Source: Paenibacillus sp. Soil766
Lineage (GTDB): Bacteria > Bacillota > Bacilli > Paenibacillales > NBRC-103111
DNA length: 64,000 nucleotides
Reading direction: 5' to 3'
Assembly (NCBI RefSeq): GCF_001428105.1
Contig: NZ_LMSJ01000013.1
Coordinates: forward strand, 85,998 to 149,997
Under the pieces are notes generated by a model. It was given only the letters and a program-made list of their open reading frames with translations, did not search any database and had not been told where the DNA came from. Positions within the stretch are counted from its first letter, which is position 1. Each line of letters begins with the position of its first letter. The translations under genes were made by a program, and so were the position numbers. Below are positions 35,105 to 44,889 of the stretch, piece after piece.

Positions 35105-35848
35105 TTACTCGAAACAAATATAACGTTGAATTACTTTTGCAACGCCATCTTCTTCATTGGAATCAGTGACCGCGTCCGCGCGGAGCTTCACTTCTTCCTG
35201 AGCATTGCCCATAGCTACCCCTAATCCGACTTCTACGATCATGGCCATATCGTTCATGCTGTCTCCAACTGCCACGACCTCATGAATGCCAACGTTTAGC
35301 ATATGGCATACCTCATGTAGCCCTGTAGCCTTCGTAATCCCAGCCGGGTTCACTTCGATATTCGTAGGATGGGAATTTGTTAGCTCGAAGTCGCCGATTT
35401 GAGGAATTCTTTCAAAAAGCGCTGTCATTTTTACAGAATCTTCTGTGCTAAAACCGAATTTGATCCATTCCATTTGGCGGTTATCGAGCTCGTCCCATGT
35501 ATCCCTGTTCATCTTGCCCTCCGTATGGTAAGCCCAATACCATACGTCTAATTCAATTGCAAGCCGGCGCAACTGCTCGATTTGCACCATTGGAAGCGTA
35601 TAGCGCACATGCAGCTTATCAGGCCCGCTCCACACTTCTCCGCCGTTAACAGCAACAATGGGTGTGTCGAGCTCTAGCTGTTCCGCGTACGAACGAATTA
35701 ATTGAATACCGCGCCCCGTCGATAAAACAACATATACGCCTTGTTCACGGCATTTTGCAATCCATTCTTTGTTTTGCTGTGAGATTTCCTTCCGTTCATC
35801 AAGCAAGGTTCCATCCATATCTAACGCTAGCAATTTATATTTGATCAT
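35105..35848 (-). CDS. Cof-type HAD phosphatase in the ABC operon
   Basis: 247 residues with motif I LALDMDGTLLDERK (about 7-20), motif II LSTGRG, motif III Lys in the KATGLHEVC area and motif IV VGDSMNDMAMI. It has a C2B-type cap. ATG 35848 follows AAAGGAGA and lies 12 bases after the permease gene, so it is co-transcribed with the importer. Probable role: removal of phosphate from the imported or processed substrate. Confidence 0.88.
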   Translation of the reverse strand: MIKYKLLALDMDGTLLDERKEISQQNKEWIAKCREQGVYVVLSTGRGIQLIRSYAEQLELDTPIVAVNGGEVWSGPDKLHVRYTLPMVQIEQLRRLAIELDVWYWAYHTEGKMNRDTWDELDNRQMEWIKFGFSTEDSVKMTALFERIPQIGDFELTNSHPTNIEVNPAGITKATGLHEVCHMLNVGIHEVVAVGDSMNDMAMIVEVGLGVAMGNAQEEVKLRADAVTDSNEEDGVAKVIQRYICFE

Positions 35849-35860
35849 ATGTCTCCTTTA

Positions 35861-36670
35861 CTACTTCACACCTGAATGCATAAAGCTGTTGATAAACCCT
35901 TTTTGGAATATAAAAAATCCTAAAAGCAACGGTATGGTGATGATTAATGTTGCTGCCGTGACTTCTGCAAATTGAGCCCCTGTCTCTGACGCGTGGGCAA
36001 ATATAGCAAGCCCTACCGTTAACGGCCGATTTTCCGGTGAATTTGTGACGATCAGCGGCCATAAAAAAGCGTTCCAATGATGGCTGATCGAAACGATGCC
36101 GAACGAGATAATTGAAGGAACAGCCAGCGGTGCATACACCTTCATTATTATTTGCAGTAAATTGCAGCCGTCAAGCCTTGCCGCTTCATCAAGCTCATAG
36201 GGCACGGACTTGAACGTTTGTCTTAGCAAGAAAATGCCAAACGCAGAAGCAAAGTAAGGAATCATGATTCCGAGTTTAGTGTCGATCAGATGCAAATGTT
36301 TCAACACTTGATAATTTTGGACGATCAATGAATCGGGAGGGATCATGATTTGCATCATGACTAACATGAGCAGAATATCCTTTCCCCAAAAATTCATTCG
36401 TGCAAACGCATAAGCCGCAAAAATGACAGTAACCAGTTGAATGGCCAGAATACCAACTACCACTTCAATGGTGTTTAAATAATACTGTCCAAAAGGGGCT
36501 GCTTGCCAAGCTGTTATATAGTTGTCAAATGTAAACTGCAAAGACCACCCGGAGGAAACGATGAGATCGCGAGGCCGGAATGACGTTAATAAGGTCCAAA
36601 CTAAAGGAATGATCCAAATGGCAGCCAGTAGATACATAAAGCCATATTTCAGGTAACGCATTCCGATCAT
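35861..36670 (-). CDS. Carbohydrate ABC permease, MalG/UgpE type
   Basis: 269 residues, six membrane helices, with the EAA motif near ELDEAARLDGCNLLQIIMKVYAPLAVP (helix-loop contacting the ATPase; about 170-196). It overlaps or abuts the preceding permease gene by a few bases. No ATP-binding subunit is encoded in the run, usual in this group, where a shared MsmX-like ATPase serves several importers. Confidence 0.9.
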   Translation of the reverse strand: MIGMRYLKYGFMYLLAAIWIIPLVWTLLTSFRPRDLIVSSGWSLQFTFDNYITAWQAAPFGQYYLNTIEVVVGILAIQLVTVIFAAYAFARMNFWGKDILLMLVMMQIMIPPDSLIVQNYQVLKHLHLIDTKLGIMIPYFASAFGIFLLRQTFKSVPYELDEAARLDGCNLLQIIMKVYAPLAVPSIISFGIVSISHHWNAFLWPLIVTNSPENRPLTVGLAIFAHASETGAQFAEVTAATLIITIPLLLGFFIFQKGFINSFMHSGVK

Positions 36671-36671
36671 C

Positions 36672-37565
36672 CTAACTGTAATGAATTTTTTTATCTAAAC
36701 CGAAAAATTGAATACATGAAACAATCAAAAGCAGCCCGATTAACACCACGGTTAAAGTCGCTGCCATTCCCTCATCCCAAAATTTAAACGCCGTCTCATA
36801 GATGAGATACAGCAGTAGATTGCTCGCGTTGTCGGGTCCTCCGCCGGTCATAACCGGCAAGTGGTCCACCAGCCTAAACGTACCGGTTGTCGCGATGATC
36901 CCTATAAACATCGTGCTAGGCATCAGCAGAGGGAAAGTAATTCTCCAAAAAACGAACCATGGTCTGCCCCCATCGATATCAGCGGCTTCGTAAAGGTCCT
37001 TCGGAATATTTTGCAACCCTGCCAAATAGAACACCATCAGAAACCCTGCTTCCTTCCAAATCGCCATAGCGATGGTTGCCCCGAGCACCGTACCGACATT
37101 GCCGAGCCAATTGACCGAAGGGATATGGAACCAGTCGAGAATACTGTTTATAATGCCGTATTTCGGAGTGTAAATAAACAACCAAATGTTAGCGATGGCG
37201 ACAGCTGGGATGACCGTCGGATAAAAATAAAATGTTCTTATAAAGCCGCTGCCTTTGATCGCCCGATTCACAAATAAGGCCATTACCATCGCAATGGCCA
37301 TGGCGATAGGGACTGTTCCGACTACAAATACAATCGTATTGCCGAGCACCTTCCAAAACTTTGCATCTTCCCATAATGTCCGGTAGTTTGCCCCTCCGAC
37401 AAATTGCGGAATCCGAACCGCCAATTTCTTCATATAAAAACTGGTGGAAACCGTCTTGTACAGCGGGTAGAACGTAAACATGCAAAGGAAAATGAAAGTA
37501 GGAAGGAGAAGCAGCCATGCTTGCGTATTTTCACGCAATCTTCTGGCGAATAATCGCTTCCCCAT
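36672..37565 (-). CDS. Carbohydrate ABC permease, MalF/UgpA type
   Basis: 297 residues with six membrane helices; LLLPTFIFLCMFTFYPLYKT begins the first, then FVGGANYRTLWEDAKFWKVL, a phrase typical of UgpA-like permeases, and the EAA loop in DLYEAADIDGGRPWFVFWRI. ATG has GGAGG upstream. Pairs with the UgpE-type permease and lipoprotein. Confidence 0.9.
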   Translation of the reverse strand: MGKRLFARRLRENTQAWLLLLPTFIFLCMFTFYPLYKTVSTSFYMKKLAVRIPQFVGGANYRTLWEDAKFWKVLGNTIVFVVGTVPIAMAIAMVMALFVNRAIKGSGFIRTFYFYPTVIPAVAIANIWLFIYTPKYGIINSILDWFHIPSVNWLGNVGTVLGATIAMAIWKEAGFLMVFYLAGLQNIPKDLYEAADIDGGRPWFVFWRITFPLLMPSTMFIGIIATTGTFRLVDHLPVMTGGGPDNASNLLLYLIYETAFKFWDEGMAATLTVVLIGLLLIVSCIQFFGLDKKIHYS

Positions 37566-37596
37566 GGATCAACCTCCAATCACGAATGCCAATCGA

Positions 37597-38958
37597 TTAT
37601 TTGTTAAAAGGAGCTAGGAGCTTCTCCGCTTCTGCCTGTGCATTCTTAAGCGCTTCCGCTGGCGGAACATTGCCCACGATCGCGGACTGCAGTTTGTCAT
37701 TCCAAACTTTTCCTACTTCCCCTGAGTTGTGGGTTGAGAACGATGCAGAAGCATATTTCAATTGATCGCGAGCCGTAACTGCTTGTGGGAAGGTTTCGAT
37801 GTACTTCTTCATGATTTCGGTTTCATTGGAGCTTCTTGTCGGCGCAACATAGCCCGTATCAATACTGAATTGAGCGAGACGCTCCGGCTTAGTCAGCCAG
37901 CGGATATATTTCCATGCTGCTTCTTGCCTTTCCTTCGCAATTCCTTTAAAGATATACAGGTTCGCCCCGCCTACAGGTGTACCGAAGTTTTTGCCGGCAG
38001 GAAGAAATGCAGTCCCGAATTCAAAGTTAGCTCCTTTTTTAACTGCTCCTAGGTTGCCTGTCGTATGATACATCATGGCTGTTTTTCCACTGTTGAAATC
38101 AGAAGGAATCGTTGCCCAGTTGGTTGCGCCCTCCGGCATAACCTTCTCTTTCCTGATCAAGTCGATCCAATATTGAAGTGCTTCCAGGTTCTCCGGTGTA
38201 TTGAAAAACACCTTTTTACCATCCTGGTCCATCAAGTTTTTGCCGTTCTGCAGTGCAAAGGCTTGCATCATCCATCCGATGTACTCGGTCGAGGAAATCT
38301 CAAGTCCCCATCGACCAGGCTTAGTCAGCTTCTTGGCGTATTCTGTCAGCTCCTTGTAATTTTGCGGCGGTTTATTCGGGTCTAGGCCAGCTTCCTTAAA
38401 TGCATCCTTGTTGTAGTAAAGGATAATTGTGCTTCTTTGGTAAGGAATACTGTAGGTCTTTCCTCCAGTTTGTGCGTTAGCCATAAATCCTTCATAGAAA
38501 TCTTTGAGGTAAGCGTCTCCGCCGTCTTTGGCGGCCAGATCATTAAGCGGAATAATTGCATCCATATCCAGCAAGGTGAATAAATCCGTGGAGGAGGAAA
38601 GCATGAGATCTGGCGGAGTCCCCCCCATCACGGCGGTTTGTGCTTTAATTAAAGTATCCTGGTTACTTCCGGTGTAAATCGGTTTTACCGTTATACCATC
38701 ATTGTTCTCCTTGTTGAACTGCTCCGCAAAACTATCAAATATCTTGGTTAGAGGTCCACCCACAGCTACCGGAAAGTAAAACGAAAGCTCGATAGGTTTT
38801 GCCGCTTTTTTCTCTGACTCGCTTGTCTTTGCTCCAGTGACGGCCGGCGAAGAACCGTCGCTTGAAGCTGGACTTGCGCCGCCTCCGCATGCTGTAAGTG
38901 CTAGCGTACATACAGTGAGAGCGGTTACAAATTTGATTTTGTTTTTGGTAATAAACAC
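37597..38958 (-). CDS. UgpB-like solute-binding lipoprotein
   Basis: 453 residues. The signal has a lipobox LALTACGGG (Cys at about 20) followed by a Ser/Ala linker. Then FYFPVAVGGPLTKIFDSFAE, characteristic of UgpB-like binding proteins, GGTPPDLMLSSS, and the C-terminal helices. Substrate may be glycerol-3-phosphate, a glycerophosphodiester or an oligosaccharide. GTG 38958 after AAGGGG is preferred to nearer ATG codons that sit on the ribosome site. First gene of the five-gene run. Confidence 0.88.
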   Translation of the reverse strand: MFITKNKIKFVTALTVCTLALTACGGGASPASSDGSSPAVTGAKTSESEKKAAKPIELSFYFPVAVGGPLTKIFDSFAEQFNKENNDGITVKPIYTGSNQDTLIKAQTAVMGGTPPDLMLSSSTDLFTLLDMDAIIPLNDLAAKDGGDAYLKDFYEGFMANAQTGGKTYSIPYQRSTIILYYNKDAFKEAGLDPNKPPQNYKELTEYAKKLTKPGRWGLEISSTEYIGWMMQAFALQNGKNLMDQDGKKVFFNTPENLEALQYWIDLIRKEKVMPEGATNWATIPSDFNSGKTAMMYHTTGNLGAVKKGANFEFGTAFLPAGKNFGTPVGGANLYIFKGIAKERQEAAWKYIRWLTKPERLAQFSIDTGYVAPTRSSNETEIMKKYIETFPQAVTARDQLKYASASFSTHNSGEVGKVWNDKLQSAIVGNVPPAEALKNAQAEAEKLLAPFNK

Positions 38959-39043
38959 TCGTCCCATCCCCTTAAAAAGCAATTTTTATAACTCTTCCCG
39001 CCTTTTCGTTCGGGCTGCTTAGATTCTCCCCCTTTCGAAAAAT

Positions 39044-39110
39044 AAAAAAACTCCCAATGCAACCATCCTCTTATCCCGTAGGAAAAAAGTAATGAGTAGC
39101 AATTGGGAGT
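39044..39110 (-). terminator. Long-arm terminator or leader hairpin before the ABC operon
   Basis: On the minus strand ACTCCCAATTGC pairs with GCATTGGGAGT about 50 bases on and seven T follow. It can end transcription from the ankyrin gene; because it lies only about 90 bases before the ABC operon it might also be an attenuator. Confidence 0.6.
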
Positions 39111-39239
39111 CTCCGTATCTCAGCCCTAAGCTAATACTTCAATTGTATCTATGCTATGAATTCTCCATTATTTTACTCTATTATTCGGTATACAGCAATC
39201 TTTTTTACCGCTCCTTTTTTTAATGCGGTATCGTTATCC

Positions 39240-41288
39240 TTAGTTCATATTCGCATGTCCCTCTAAAAGCATAACAATTTCAGCCCTTAGCTTCTCATCC
39301 ACAATGGTTTTAGCTTTTTCAAGCGGGGTAACTCCATTCTTGTCTTTCGTCTGTGTCTTCGATCCATTACTCAACAATAATCGGATTACCTCGGCGTTTC
39401 CTTCCATTGAATGCTGGTTGAACTCCACGGCGTAAGCAAGCACTGAATTGCCTTTCTCGTCGACTGCATTGACATCCGCATTGGCATTGATTAACATTTC
39501 GATAATATCATACATAACCTGAGCGGAGTTAAAGATGTAAGGATCAACCGCTCTCATAAGTGGAGTCAACCCCGACCAATTACTCTTCAGCATGAGTAAT
39601 GGATCTGCCCCGTGCTCGAGCAACATTTGAACAATTTGCCGAGACTGTGGCGTACTCGCAAATACAACTGACATCAACGGTGTTTCGCCATCCGCGTTTG
39701 CAGTGTTCACATCGGCTTTATAAGCTATAAGATTTTCTACAATTTGGACGCTCTCATCAGTTAAATCAGAATTGGCATAAGGATGAAGAGCCGCTATCAG
39801 CGCACCTCTACCTAAATTCGGGTCGGCTCCCATCGCAAGCATCTTGTTAACCAAACCAAGTTGTTTTTTGCTCGATACCTGCATGAGTGGGGTCATTCCA
39901 TTTGCACTTACATTCACCTTGGCATTGCCATCTAGAAGACTTTCCGTTAAATTAATGGCTCGTTCAGCAGCATAATGCAGCGGCGTGTAGCTATTCGATT
40001 CATCGACGATATTAAGATCAACTTGCTTATTAATCAATAGGTCAACTAAATCAGATACGTGTTGATTGCCTTTAAACATATGTGCCATTTTGAAAATCTG
40101 AAGGAAAACTAAATTGAGGTCGGATGGCGCTATCGTATCGACTTGCTCGGTAGTTTCAGTCAAATTACCTCGCCCTGCCGTTTCTAATAAATGGAGGGTA
40201 GTCAACTCAATTCGCGATTGGAGCTGCTCTGATGGCGTATAATCACCCTTTAAATTCAAGATGACCTCTTCAATTGTTTGATCGTGCTTTACATGATATT
40301 CATGGATCTTTTGGTCAACTTGGTCCAAATGATATAAGACAAAATGATCAACCACAGGAAAAGTTGAATCACTCCCCGCTTTCCAATAAACGAATAATTG
40401 CGTTCGTAGTGAACCATTCATTAACCCTTGGAAATCAACAGTAACATTAGTCTTTTCTGAAATTGAATAATTTGAGTTTACTTTGTCATCATATCTCCAA
40501 ACAGGTAAATGTGATTTCGCACTTATTATTTCCTTATAATTGTAACCAAGCTCATTTTCAATATTATGCTCGAATTGTCCGATGTTAACGTAAGCAAACG
40601 TTTGAGGTAGTAATTCATTGTAAATAAGAACTGTCCTTGAATAGTTAATCCAATCAACTTTTGCACCTAACGCCTCACTAACAAATCGCAAAGGAATCAT
40701 TGTTTTATTATTAATAATTTCCGAAGGCAGTTCTAACTTTACTACAGCTCCATTTACAATCGCATTCGTATCACCCACGGAGAGTTTGATTGTCGTGTTA
40801 TCTTTTGTTGCTGTTACTGAATACGAATCTTGATTCCATTCAATTTCAGCTCCAAGCGCCTCAAAGATAACTCTTAGTGGGATTAAAGTAACACCATTTT
40901 TAAATATAGGAAGTTGTTCATTCTCAAAATTCATCAAGTTGCCGTTAAACTTTACTTTCATTGGTATACGTTCAGGCTCTTTTGGAGATGGCGGTGTACC
41001 TTTTGGATGCCCGCTATTCGTGCCATATATTCCTTTTTGAAAGGGAGTTAAGAAGGCATTAGTTATGGCTCTTAATTTACTATCTGCAATGCTTTGTGTT
41101 CTTAATGCATTCGCTAAAATTTCACTGCGATAGTCAAGTTTCAATATTTCATCATTTGATAGACCTTTAGTAATAAGAAGAATGTCATTTTCATTCATTG
41201 CTGGGCTGACCAAATTTTCTTGTGCTGAGGATACATTAGAAAACAAAAATAATTGAAGAATCATAATCATAATAATAATTTTTTTCAT
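39240..41288 (-). CDS. Exported stalk-domain protein with C-terminal ankyrin repeats
   Basis: 682 residues from ATG 41288. Signal peptide 1-22. A copper-amine-oxidase-like stalk domain (about 110-210) has FKNGVTLIPLRVIFEALGAE and NNKTMIPLRFVSEALGAKVD. A unique middle domain (about 220-370) precedes about seven ankyrin units (about 410-670), e.g. SYTPLHYAAERAINLTESLL, DGETPLMSVVFASTPQSRQI, KGNSVLAYAVEFN. Ankyrin repeats on an exported, wall-type protein suggest a surface binding platform. Good ribosome site AGGAGTGGGGAGA. Confidence 0.85.
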   Translation of the reverse strand: MKKIIIMIMILQLFLFSNVSSAQENLVSPAMNENDILLITKGLSNDEILKLDYRSEILANALRTQSIADSKLRAITNAFLTPFQKGIYGTNSGHPKGTPPSPKEPERIPMKVKFNGNLMNFENEQLPIFKNGVTLIPLRVIFEALGAEIEWNQDSYSVTATKDNTTIKLSVGDTNAIVNGAVVKLELPSEIINNKTMIPLRFVSEALGAKVDWINYSRTVLIYNELLPQTFAYVNIGQFEHNIENELGYNYKEIISAKSHLPVWRYDDKVNSNYSISEKTNVTVDFQGLMNGSLRTQLFVYWKAGSDSTFPVVDHFVLYHLDQVDQKIHEYHVKHDQTIEEVILNLKGDYTPSEQLQSRIELTTLHLLETAGRGNLTETTEQVDTIAPSDLNLVFLQIFKMAHMFKGNQHVSDLVDLLINKQVDLNIVDESNSYTPLHYAAERAINLTESLLDGNAKVNVSANGMTPLMQVSSKKQLGLVNKMLAMGADPNLGRGALIAALHPYANSDLTDESVQIVENLIAYKADVNTANADGETPLMSVVFASTPQSRQIVQMLLEHGADPLLMLKSNWSGLTPLMRAVDPYIFNSAQVMYDIIEMLINANADVNAVDEKGNSVLAYAVEFNQHSMEGNAEVIRLLLSNGSKTQTKDKNGVTPLEKAKTIVDEKLRAEIVMLLEGHANMN

Positions 41289-41434
41289 TCTCCCCACTCC
41301 TATCTTGTATATCAGTTGTCTTCTTTACATGTAAGTAATTTTCTAGACATCCTAATAAGTTTAGATGATCCGATCCAATTTGGGAATAGTTTCCTATACT
41401 TTATTCACATTCAACAAATCTCCCTTAAAAATGT

Positions 41435-41460
41435 AAAAAGGCAGCTGATTAATATCAGCT
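41435..41460 (-). terminator. Terminator after DUF2809 gene
   Basis: AGCTGATATTAATCAGCT on the minus strand is a near-perfect palindrome followed by five T, 105 bases after the stop. Confidence 0.6.
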
Positions 41461-41566
41461 ACCGGTATCATTATTGAACTATGTATACCATATATTGGAA
41501 TTATCGTTTCCGCTAGTCAAACACAGCTAATTCTATTTCAAGCATTATTGTTTACTCATCGTGCTC

Positions 41567-41983
41567 TTAGGGCTGTTCTGTCTTCATTAGCAAACGGTCC
41601 ATTGCAATAGCCGCTAATGCGCCTACCATATATCGGATCAAATCTGCATATAGGAATCCTTTTCCGAGTATTAGCCCGCCTAACAGAGTGTTTCGTAAGT
41701 TGAATATCCATTCTGCTTGGTACAATTGGCTGTATTCAATTACAAAACAGAACCCAAGACTAAGTACCAGAGCTTTCATAGATAATATACGGATGAATAG
41801 TGCACGTAGGCCGAAATAAATCATAGCCGCCCAGAGAGCATCACCGAAATGTTTCACTACAAATTCAGGCAGCATGGAGATATTCATCCTCGAACCGATC
41901 CCAAATATTATACATACTATTACTGCTAGTAGGTACTTCCCTCGTGTTCTCACAATTTTCCTTCCAATCGAAAAGACTTTCAT
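41567..41983 (-). CDS. DUF2809-family membrane protein
   Basis: 138 residues with about four hydrophobic helices and the family-like segments IIFGIGSRMN, FGDALWAAMIYFGLR and FCFVIEYSQLYQAEWI..LR.T.LGGLILG.GFLYAD. Function unknown; integral membrane. It is 46 bases after the Nudix gene and probably shares its transcript, with a weak ribosome site of its own. Confidence 0.82.
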   Translation of the reverse strand: MKVFSIGRKIVRTRGKYLLAVIVCIIFGIGSRMNISMLPEFVVKHFGDALWAAMIYFGLRALFIRILSMKALVLSLGFCFVIEYSQLYQAEWIFNLRNTLLGGLILGKGFLYADLIRYMVGALAAIAMDRLLMKTEQP

Positions 41984-42029
41984 TCTTTATTCTGATTGTG
42001 TTATTTGTAATTCTTTAACTAAAACGGTA

Positions 42030-42515
42030 CTACAACACTCTTTGAAAATTAAGACTACATTCATGCGTTGTAGTAACATAATCCAAGTAATTCACAGAAC
42101 CGTTAAAGTTCAAAAAAGCTTCATAACGCAAACGTATCGCAGGTAAAGTAATGAAATCTAGAACATTCTCCTTTGGTACCCACCTACATTCGCTCGTTTC
42201 ATCAGAAGTAGTTAGTTCTCCGCCAACAACGCTGCACACGAAATCAAACATGACTTTCGTAGGAACATCAGTCACACCGTCATACCACTTATGTACCGCT
42301 GTATTGGATATAACATTAACTAAATGACTAACAGTTGCGTCTATTCCACTTTCTTCTTTAATTTCACGAAGAACGCCATCAATTAGGTTTTCTCCAACCT
42401 CAGTAATCCCCCCAGGATACACCCAACCATCATCATGAGCTTTCACTAGTAAAATATTTCCATGTCCATCTTCTACAATTCCGCCTGCCGATACAATATG
42501 TGTTGGGAATGTCAT
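42030..42515 (-). CDS. Nudix hydrolase
   Basis: 161 residues; the Nudix box reads GGITEVGENLIDGVLREIKEESGI (about 35-58, all Glu retained). Preceded by ATG with AGGAGGGG. Substrate unknown. A stretch of about 65 bases encoding GGELTTSDETSECRWVPK is repeated, nearly unchanged, in a chimeric ORF at 47846-47910. Confidence 0.88.
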   Translation of the reverse strand: MTFPTHIVSAGGIVEDGHGNILLVKAHDDGWVYPGGITEVGENLIDGVLREIKEESGIDATVSHLVNVISNTAVHKWYDGVTDVPTKVMFDFVCSVVGGELTTSDETSECRWVPKENVLDFITLPAIRLRYEAFLNFNGSVNYLDYVTTTHECSLNFQRVL

Positions 42516-42681
42516 TCAAAGCCCCTCCTAGTAAGATAAGAATTGTATATTAATTCCATTTAATCCCCGTGCTTTCCTGCCTAGTGTGTTTGACACTCGA
42601 TTGTCATTGCATAATCTTGTATACTGACACAACGTTAACCGTTCGAACAAGAGCTAATTTTCACTTCCCACCTAAAAAACT

Positions 42682-42713
42682 GCACCCCTCTGAGTCTAAA
42701 CCAGAGGGGGTGC
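42682..42713 (-). terminator. Strong terminator after the GH43-like gene
   Basis: GCACCCCCTCTG pairs with CAGAGGGGTGC (minus strand), followed by a six-T tract. Transcription of the GH43-like gene would end here. Confidence 0.8.
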
Positions 42714-42845
42714 GAACGAACAAGGTCTATTCTGTTCTTTATTTACAAAGTGATAAGATACATTGACCGTTACCATCGCCTTCGCTACGGTTTTTTGAAG
42801 AAAATCGCGAAGATCCGCCATCCTCTTGTAGTTCTTCGTCTGCAC
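42696..42845 (-). other. Possible coding remnant after the GH43-like gene
   Basis: A 49-codon frame from GTG 42845 reads KNYKRMADLRDFLQKTVAKA and VTVNVSYHFVNKEQ, ending at a TAG inside the terminator; a neighbouring frame reads IHPRKLKE just before it. The composition is protein-like but there is no ribosome site. Possibly the end of a lost gene. Confidence 0.3.
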
Positions 42846-42895
42846 TACTCTTTTAGCTTCCGTGGATGAATGATAATAGTTGCTCTATGTTCCGA

Positions 42896-44512
42896 CTATT
42901 CGTTATAAATTGACAATACATCTTCAATTGTAAAAGGAACAGAAAACACTCTAACCTCGTCAAGCTTACCGTCAAAGTAAGCTCCATTCCCGCTCCCACC
43001 GAATGCATCTTGCCCACGGCGTGCACCCAAAGATGCGTAATCCGAATGAGCGCTCACACTGCTAAAGGCAGCATTGGCGAATTGCTTTAGTTCTCCATCC
43101 AAAAACAGCCGAAGCGAACCATTATTAAATACGGCTACAGCATGGTGCCAATTTGTTGTATCTGTATACGGGGTAGACACGGTTTGCTGTAGGCTACCTT
43201 CACGAACAGCAAATTTCAAACTGCCGCTTTCTATTTTCAAAGCCATTCCTGCCGCAGATCCGCCTTGTTCGTACAATACCTGGGATTGGTTCGTATTATC
43301 CGCTTTGAACCACAAGGATACAGATCGTACATCAAATCCATTGTGCATAAAACCCGTGTTTGAGCTGTTGTCCGCGAGTAATACATAATCATTCGTTCCG
43401 TCGAAATTCAAGGCACCGTTTATTTTACCGGCAGTCGTCCATGTAGCGCCATCCAAGGTTGCGTGGTTATTGTCTCCGGACGAATCCGTCACGGTCGATC
43501 CGGATGTTCCGTCCATTTTGAAATAAGCTACGCGTGAATATTCGTTTACTACGTTCCAATACTCGGATTCCGACACGTCTGAGACGCTCGCGTGCCTAAC
43601 CTGATACGGAAAGCGGAACGAGCCTGCCGCGAACTCTGCTGACCATGCCCCCGGATTGGCGATATTTGTCGACTCCTTAATGCCGAACTTTCCTTGACTC
43701 CAATAATCGTAAAGCATCAGCCATTTGTTCTGCCCTTGCAGCTTAAAAACGGTTGGAGCTTCCGTATCCATCGGAGTAATGAATCCGCTAATATTGCCGT
43801 AAGGACCTCCTAAGCTGGTTGAAGAAGCCTGGCGCATCCTTGCACCGTTAGTATTGGGGTCTCCATCGAAAATAGGCGATTCATCCTTAAAAAACATATT
43901 GTAATTCCCGCCGTAAGCAGCGATATTTGCATCAATGGCGGAATAACCCGGATCAAAGAGTAAGGAGGCGTTCGAAAACGTATTCCAGTCTGTGGTCGTA
44001 GCTGAATAGTGCTTGTTGTTATTCGCGCTCGAGCTGTTTCTGGTAGAAGACCAATAAATCCGATAGTTGCCAGTTGAACTGTCATACGTCCACTCAGGCG
44101 CCCACATATTGAATACATCGCTAAAATTCTGCATGAGGTGAAGCTTTTCACCCGTACCCCATGAAATTAAATTAGTTGATTCCGCATGTCCGATTCCTGC
44201 ACCACCGCAACAACCCGTAGTAAAAACCAGATGCCACTTGCCATCAGGCCATTTGTTCAAAAAAGGGTCGCGCAGAATGCCACTTCCGATCACAGGTGTC
44301 CATACCGGATTATTGGCATTTAACGCAAACCAATATTTCCCATCTCGGCTCACTGCATAATGCAACTTAGGCTGTACATCCGTCTGATTTACACCCGAAC
44401 GAAAGTATGACATTAAGTATGCGCCGTCTGCGAACGACATTGTGGGAAAAACCGTTGCTGCTATCATTAAAAATGCAATGAAGAAAATACAAACCCGTTT
44501 GATTGACATCAT
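42896..44512 (-). CDS. Exported GH43-like glycosidase with LamG domain
   Basis: 538 residues. Signal peptide 1-28 (cut after SFA). Residues about 30-320 form a five-bladed propeller-like region of the GH43/arabinanase type: SRDGKYWFALNANNPVWTP, LRDPFLNKWPDGKWHLVFTT, MWAPEWTYDSSTGNYRIYWS and DTEAPTVFKLQGQNKWLMLY carry the Asp/Glu positions expected. Residues about 330-530 are a LamG/concanavalin-type domain (ALNFDGTNDYVLLAD ... FDGKLDEVRVF). Likely acts on arabinan- or galactan-type polymers outside the cell. ATG follows GGAGGGATAG. Confidence 0.85.
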   Translation of the reverse strand: MMSIKRVCIFFIAFLMIAATVFPTMSFADGAYLMSYFRSGVNQTDVQPKLHYAVSRDGKYWFALNANNPVWTPVIGSGILRDPFLNKWPDGKWHLVFTTGCCGGAGIGHAESTNLISWGTGEKLHLMQNFSDVFNMWAPEWTYDSSTGNYRIYWSSTRNSSSANNNKHYSATTTDWNTFSNASLLFDPGYSAIDANIAAYGGNYNMFFKDESPIFDGDPNTNGARMRQASSTSLGGPYGNISGFITPMDTEAPTVFKLQGQNKWLMLYDYWSQGKFGIKESTNIANPGAWSAEFAAGSFRFPYQVRHASVSDVSESEYWNVVNEYSRVAYFKMDGTSGSTVTDSSGDNNHATLDGATWTTAGKINGALNFDGTNDYVLLADNSSNTGFMHNGFDVRSVSLWFKADNTNQSQVLYEQGGSAAGMALKIESGSLKFAVREGSLQQTVSTPYTDTTNWHHAVAVFNNGSLRLFLDGELKQFANAAFSSVSAHSDYASLGARRGQDAFGGSGNGAYFDGKLDEVRVFSVPFTIEDVLSIYNE

Positions 44513-44889
44513 CTATCCCTCCATATTTTCAACTATATTCCGATCATTTCATCTTGTAATTTGTTCCAGACGAGTATGTCGTGATCAACCAGGGTCACTC
44601 GAAACATCGATCTCCCTCTCACCTTCTTCCTTTTCCAGGATGTACGGACTTCAAATGTGTACTGTCGTATAAATGACTGGCTAATGCGATTCGGACATAA
44701 ACTCAACAGTTGAAAAAGATACAGCAACGAAATGCCCCGAATCGATTTGTGCAAGGACATTCGGTGCAAAATGCAGCAAAAAAAACACCGCTTTCGTATG
44801 GCCGTGAATGGTTGTCACTCGCACATTCCAAACGAAGAAGTGTTCTTCTTTATATACAAAAGCGCTAATATATTAGTTAACCACAAATG
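44513..44889. other. 377-base spacer between sulfatase and GH43-like genes
   Basis: No convincing gene; the 78-codon frame at 44533-44769 has no ribosome site or family features. Probably holds the GH43-gene promoter. Confidence 0.35.

Noticed and set aside
44533..44769. 78-codon frame between the sulfatase and GH43-like genes
   Set aside because: No ribosome site, no recognisable protein features; likely a chance frame in a promoter spacer.
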